From Lewinellaceae bacterium (lineage in GTDB: Bacteria; Bacteroidota; Bacteroidia; Chitinophagales; Saprospiraceae): a DNA stretch of 64,000 bases. Location of the stretch: NCBI GenBank assembly GCA_020636315.1, contig JACJYA010000008.1, positions 1-64,000 on the forward strand. The letters run 5' to 3'. Below are positions 60,133-64,000 of this stretch, piece by piece. Numbering within the stretch: the stretch's first letter is position 1; each line of letters opens with the position of its first letter. The notes below the pieces were generated by a model. It ran no database searches, was not told the DNA's origin, and was given only the letters and a program-made list of their open reading frames with translations. A program made the position numbers and the translations under genes.

Positions 60133-61668
60133 TCAGCGAGCGGCCCCGGCAAAATTCAGGAATTCTTTCATTTTTTCCTCCGTCATCACTTTGGGCACCT
60201 TCGCCTGCCCGCCCTTCTTTTTGCCGGCCTCCAGCCAGCGGTAAAAAACCCCGGCGGGCAGTATGGCGAGCTCTACTCCTTTCAGGGCTTTCCGGCGGGC
60301 CACGCCGTAATTTTTGTTCAACTGCTGAAGGGTTTCATCGAGCTTTTGCACTGCTGCGCCTTCATCGATACCCGAGCCATTTTCCACTCCAATGGCCCAC
60401 TGATGGTAAAAATCGCCCTGTTCGTTCCTCACGGCAGCAACGGCAAATTCATTGACAGCGGTTCCCAGGAACTCGCTCAGGCCGGCCATTGCGGCGTTCA
60501 TCTTTTCTTCTGAAAGCTGAGACCCCACCACATTGAGGAAATATTTGGTGCGCCCGCTGATCACGATCTCCATCTCCTCCAGGCTGGTAAACTTCACCGT
60601 ATCGCCGATCATATAGCGCCAGGCGCCGGCAGGAGTAGATACGACGAGGGCATAGTCCTGCCCTTCTTCCACCTCTCCGATGGTGAGCACTTCGGGATTC
60701 GGCAGCAGGTTGCCCATCTCATCAAAACCTCTTTCATCGAAGGGGATGAACTCGTAAAAAATCCCGTGTTCCAGAGCCAGCTTCATGGCCATGGTTCCCG
60801 GGCGGGCATTGTAAGCGAAGAAGCCTTCGGAGGCCAGGTAGGTATCCATGTAGATCAACGGGCGGCCCATAAGGCTGTTCAGGCTTTGGCGGTAGGGTTC
60901 AAAGGCGACGCCACCGGAAACGTAAATGGCCAGCGACGGCCAGATCTGGTGAATGTTGTCGAGCCCGTGATGTTCAATAATGGCCCTGAGCATCATCTGC
61001 ACCCAGGAAGGAATGCCGGCTATGGCGCCCACATCCCATTCCCGGGCATGCTGTGCGATGGCTTTCACTCGCTCGTCCCAGTCGTCAATGCGGGCGATCT
61101 CCAGGCCGGGTTTATAGAACCCGCTGAACCATCCGGGAATGTTGTTGGTGCTGATGCCGCTGATCTCCCCTTCCAGATGGCCGTTGGGGTGGCGCCGCAG
61201 GCGGGCGGAGCTGCTCAGCATCAGAATATCTTTCTCGAACAGGTCCGGAGGGAGGTCGTATTTAGCCAGGCTTTCCGCCTGGGAAAGGCCGGCGGAGCGT
61301 ATGGATTCCAGCATTTCCCGGGTTACGGGAATGCGCTTGCTCTCTTTGCCTGTAGTACCGGAACTGAGCGCGAAGTAATCCGGTTTTCCCGGCCAGGTGA
61401 TGTCGGGGGCAACCTGCTGCTGCCGCCACCACCGGTTGTTCATTTCCTCGTATTCGTAGATGGGGGCCGCCTCCTGAAAGCTCCTCACGGGATTCTCTGA
61501 CTCCAAAAGCTCACCGAAGCGGTGGTAAATGCCGAAAGCAGTAGAAGAAGCGCGCGAAAGCAATTTGCGGAGTTGTTCGGCTTGAAGGTTTGAATATTCT
61601 TTCTTGTCAGGCGTCAGCGAATCTTTAAGAGTGATCGCTGACTTGACGATACTTCCGAGTATGGCCAT
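60133..61668 (-). CDS. GH3 family acyl-adenylating enzyme
   Basis: 511-aa enzyme of the GH3 (auxin-responsive) fold within the adenylate-forming superfamily. Motifs: DYFALSSGTTGKESKRIPVT (ATP loop), YVSGGVAFEPYRQ, IYMDTYLASEGFFAYNARPG (acyl-binding/adenylation), RYMIGDTVKFTS and the hinge SGRTKYFLNVVGSQLSE. In plants the family conjugates amino acids to acyl hormones; bacterial members are poorly studied and are often found near hopanoid or lipid genes. No such genes are nearby. The ATG at 61668 is good. The last codon lies 16 bp from the convergent stop at 60114. Confidence 0.9.
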   Translation of the reverse strand: MAILGSIVKSAITLKDSLTPDKKEYSNLQAEQLRKLLSRASSTAFGIYHRFGELLESENPVRSFQEAAPIYEYEEMNNRWWRQQQVAPDITWPGKPDYFALSSGTTGKESKRIPVTREMLESIRSAGLSQAESLAKYDLPPDLFEKDILMLSSSARLRRHPNGHLEGEISGISTNNIPGWFSGFYKPGLEIARIDDWDERVKAIAQHAREWDVGAIAGIPSWVQMMLRAIIEHHGLDNIHQIWPSLAIYVSGGVAFEPYRQSLNSLMGRPLIYMDTYLASEGFFAYNARPGTMAMKLALEHGIFYEFIPFDERGFDEMGNLLPNPEVLTIGEVEEGQDYALVVSTPAGAWRYMIGDTVKFTSLEEMEIVISGRTKYFLNVVGSQLSEEKMNAAMAGLSEFLGTAVNEFAVAAVRNEQGDFYHQWAIGVENGSGIDEGAAVQKLDETLQQLNKNYGVARRKALKGVELAILPAGVFYRWLEAGKKKGGQAKVPKVMTEEKMKEFLNFAGAAR

Positions 61669-61911
61669 TCACTCATTTATTGGTTCATTTGTCGAACGCG
61701 CCCGGGCCGGGCCATGTTCGGGCGCCCCGATTTCAAAAACGGGCAACAGAAAAAGCCGAGGCCGGGAAATACAGCCGCCGGCCGGTTCGTTGTAAAACAA
61801 ATCATCAAAAAAAGGATGTTAACAATTTGGATACAGCAAGCATTTAAGCATTGAAATCCATAAATTTGTTGGCAAAACGGGTTTTGTTAATCTGATAAAG
61901 TGAACGTTTGG

Positions 61912-62322
61912 ATGAAAAACTTCTTCCTCAACCGCCAGATCCGCCGAATCGAAAGGGAGGCCAATGATGATTTCCTTCAGATCCTCTCTTTCGGAGCCCG
62001 TTGTTATCCCACCCGGGAGCTGCACCAACTCCTGATCGAACTCGACCGAAAATCCCAGCTTTATTTACATTACCGCCGCCTTTTGTTCCTGTTGGGAGCA
62101 ACGGCCACCCTCTGGATCGCGCTGTGCTTTGTTTTTCAAAACCTGAAATTCGGGATCGGGATCTATTTTACCTTGATCATGATCCCCCTTTCCATCCTTG
62201 CTTTCACCGCAGGCTCCATCTATATCAACCACCGGTTCCGCTCGGCCAGAAATGCCCACCGCATCGAAGGGATCATCGTAGAAGAACTGGAGCGCCGGAA
62301 AAAAGATGCTTCTATTTTTTAA
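61912..62322 (+). CDS. Two-TM membrane protein, 136 aa
   Basis: An N-terminal basic, helical, cytoplasmic part (MKNFFLNRQIRRIEREANDDFLQI) precedes two TM helices (about LLFLLGATATLWIALCFVF and IYFTLIMIPLSILAFTAGSIYI) and a charged tail (RSARNAHRIEGIIVEELERRKKD). No family recognised. A GTG at 61900 would add four residues. Probably a small membrane scaffold; role unknown. Confidence 0.6.
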   Translation: MKNFFLNRQIRRIEREANDDFLQILSFGARCYPTRELHQLLIELDRKSQLYLHYRRLLFLLGATATLWIALCFVFQNLKFGIGIYFTLIMIPLSILAFTAGSIYINHRFRSARNAHRIEGIIVEELERRKKDASIF

Positions 62323-62522
62323 CGTGTATCCAAATTCCGTTTCGCGCCATTTGCTTTTTTTCTGGATATCATACCCGGCCGGCAGCGTTTTGCCGGCAAA
62401 TGCGAAACTGTTTTAGTATCTTATTGTTATGTTCCTACGGGTAAGAGGGAGGGGCCATCCTCCATTTTCCTTGAAGAACAGAATGGTTTTTCCTAGTCCC
62501 AAATGCCTTTTAAACCACCATT

Positions 62523-64000
62523 ATGGATTTTTCTCCCCAACAATTACTTGGCCTTCAGGCTCCCGAAATTAAAGCACTCCCCGCCTATCAAAAGATGCTG
62601 GAACCCTACGGACTGGGCACCCTGTTGCTGGATGAGCATGGAAAGATCCATGAAGCTTCTCCTCAAATAGCCTGCAACCTGGGGTATGACCAGGAAACGC
62701 TGAAGAATAAAAGGATCTTCGAGATCGACCCGCACATGAGCGTACTCCGCTGGAAGAAACTCTGGAAGGAACTGAGCCAGCAGGAGATGCTTACCCTGGA
62801 AACCGAGCACATGACCACCGAGGAGATGCTGCTGCCGGTAAAACTGCAGGCGGTGATGGTTCGGGAAGGCGGCCAAAGCTTTTGCCTGGCCAGTGTTGAA
62901 AACCTTATGGACTCCAGCCGATACAAGGACCTGCTCAGGCTGGCTACAAAGGTCAGCAAAGTCGGAGCATGGGAATGGGACCTCGTCAAAGACGCCCTCC
63001 TGATCTCGGAAGAGATCTACCCCATCCTGGAATTAAAAGCGGAAGACAAAAAACTCTCCGGAAAGGCTGGCGCTAAGCGCTTCCTTAAAGAGATCCTGCA
63101 CGCCAAAGAATACGAAGTCCTCAAAAACCTGCTGCGCAAGGCCAGCCGGGACGGACAGCCCTTCGAAAAAGAACTGCAACTCCACCTTCCTTCCGGAGCC
63201 CACAAAAGAATCGTCCTCAAAGTGGTGCCCGTACAATCCGAACTACAAACCATCCGGATTTATGGTACGTTGCAGGATATCTCCTCCCTGGCCGCCAGAA
63301 ACGAAGACCTGCACCTTACCCAGTTCACCCTCGACCACGCCCGGGAAATGATCTTCTGGGAAAAAGCGGACGGGTCTTTCTCCTATGCCAATAATGCAGC
63401 TACCGAAAAGCTGGGGTTTTCCAGGGATGAACTCCTGGAACTCACCGTTCGGGACATTGTCCATGACTATTCGGACGAGGAAAGAAATGAGGCCTGGGAA
63501 ACGCTCCGCGAACAAGGGGAGGCGGAATTGGAGACCACTCTGCGGGCCAAAGACGGCAGCCTCATCCCGATTTACTGCTCGATGAACTTTATCCACTATA
63601 AAGGGCAGGAGATCAACTGCATATTCGCCCGCGACTGGCGCAAGAAAAAGCAAAGTGAAGAAGAACTAAACAATGCGCTGAAAAAAGTCCGGGAGCTGTC
63701 GGAAAAGCTCCGGGAAGAAAACACCCTTCTAAAAGAGGAGATCAACATCAACTACAACTTCAACAACATCATCAGCCAGTCGAAAAATTATAAAAGGGTT
63801 TTACAACAGGTAGAACAAGTTGCCTCCACAGATGCTACCGTGCTGATCATAGGCGAGACGGGCACCGGAAAAGAGTTGCTGGCCCGCGCCATCCACAAAC
63901 TCAGCAAACGCGACGAACAGCCGCTGATAAAGGTCAACTGCGCCGGACTACCCAAAGAACTGATCGAAAGCGAACTGTTCGGCCATGAAAAAGGGGCGTT
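62523..64000 (+). CDS. PAS-domain sigma-54-dependent transcriptional activator, partial
   Basis: Reads off the right edge (492 codons seen). Residues about 18-400 hold at least three PAS-like modules (GTLLLDEHGKIHEASPQIAC, VGAWEWDLVKDALLISEEIY, REMIFWEKADGSFSYANNAAT), with PAC-like closing strands. A coiled coil (KKVRELSEKLREENTLLKEEI) leads to the AAA+ domain with Walker A GETGTGKELLARAIH and the start of the GAFTGA-type loop (ESELFGHEKGA). Without a receiver domain it senses through PAS and drives sigma-54 promoters, in the style of FhlA/NtrC-like regulators. The ATG at 62523 is the first good start. Confidence 0.92.
   Translation, partial: MDFSPQQLLGLQAPEIKALPAYQKMLEPYGLGTLLLDEHGKIHEASPQIACNLGYDQETLKNKRIFEIDPHMSVLRWKKLWKELSQQEMLTLETEHMTTEEMLLPVKLQAVMVREGGQSFCLASVENLMDSSRYKDLLRLATKVSKVGAWEWDLVKDALLISEEIYPILELKAEDKKLSGKAGAKRFLKEILHAKEYEVLKNLLRKASRDGQPFEKELQLHLPSGAHKRIVLKVVPVQSELQTIRIYGTLQDISSLAARNEDLHLTQFTLDHAREMIFWEKADGSFSYANNAATEKLGFSRDELLELTVRDIVHDYSDEERNEAWETLREQGEAELETTLRAKDGSLIPIYCSMNFIHYKGQEINCIFARDWRKKKQSEEELNNALKKVRELSEKLREENTLLKEEININYNFNNIISQSKNYKRVLQQVEQVASTDATVLIIGETGTGKELLARAIHKLSKRDEQPLIKVNCAGLPKELIESELFGHEKGA

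Overview
The window is a stretch of chromosome from a marine or environmental member of the Bacteroidota, most likely class Saprospiria (Lewinella/Phaeodactylibacter-like). The evidence is: five secreted proteins ending in a Por/type IX secretion (T9SS) C-terminal sorting domain; a SprB-repeat adhesin; an STN/TonB-dependent receptor; an S46 dipeptidyl-peptidase; Bacteroidota-type promoters (TTG, about 20 bp, TAnnTTTG) and few Shine-Dalgarno sites; and many lipoproteins with a Cys soon after the signal peptide. The genus call is inference. No rRNA, tRNA or CRISPR array was seen.

Layout. 1-4.3 kb: lipoproteins, peptidase T, and an ECF sigma factor with a one-TM partner fused to a DUF6265-like domain. 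4.4-6.0 kb: a complete IS4-family insertion sequence. Two 159-bp non-autonomous copies of its ends lie at 10.3 and 16.5 kb. 6.3-10.2 kb: SWIM protein, RlmH, rhomboid protease, YdcF. 10.5-17.2 kb: giant FG-GAP/VCBS T9SS protein, an alpha-helical unknown and a DUF697 protein, followed by a decayed penicillin-acylase remnant. 17.7-26.3 kb: GT39-like glycosyltransferase whose start lies in octamer repeats, DoxX, ApbE, a DnaQ-like exonuclease, then a tightly packed cassette of two MbnP-type lipoproteins and two MauG/MbnH-type di-haem proteins closed by a strong terminator. 26.3-27.7 kb: a 1.36-kb non-coding region with four hairpins, three of them terminator-like, and a repeated 21-nt element. 27.7-32.2 kb: 1504-aa SprB-repeat adhesin. 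32.4-38.4 kb: APS/PAPS reductase with a long leader, a beta-propeller T9SS protein with a hairpin abutting its start codon, and the S46 peptidase. 38.9-46.5 kb: TerC, DUF6495, TonB receptor, choice-of-anchor-B T9SS protein, LytTR regulator. 46.7-64 kb: permease-USP fusion, T9SS protein, trehalose synthase-maltokinase fusion, NhaD, a baeRF-type protein, small envelope proteins, a GH3-type enzyme, and a PAS/sigma-54 activator cut by the window end.

How the genes work together. Three themes recur: export to and decoration of the cell surface (T9SS cargo, adhesin, glycosyltransferase, rhomboid); periplasmic redox/copper chemistry (MbnP/MbnH, ApbE, DoxX); and salt/osmotic physiology (TreS-maltokinase beside NhaD, permease-USP). 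The most promising unexplained structure is in the non-coding DNA: the tandem hairpin region before the adhesin, a cloverleaf-like element at 56.84-56.97 kb with complementary loops, a 15-bp hairpin four bases from a start codon, and low-complexity word repeats that form inverted pairs, mostly at gene 3' ends.
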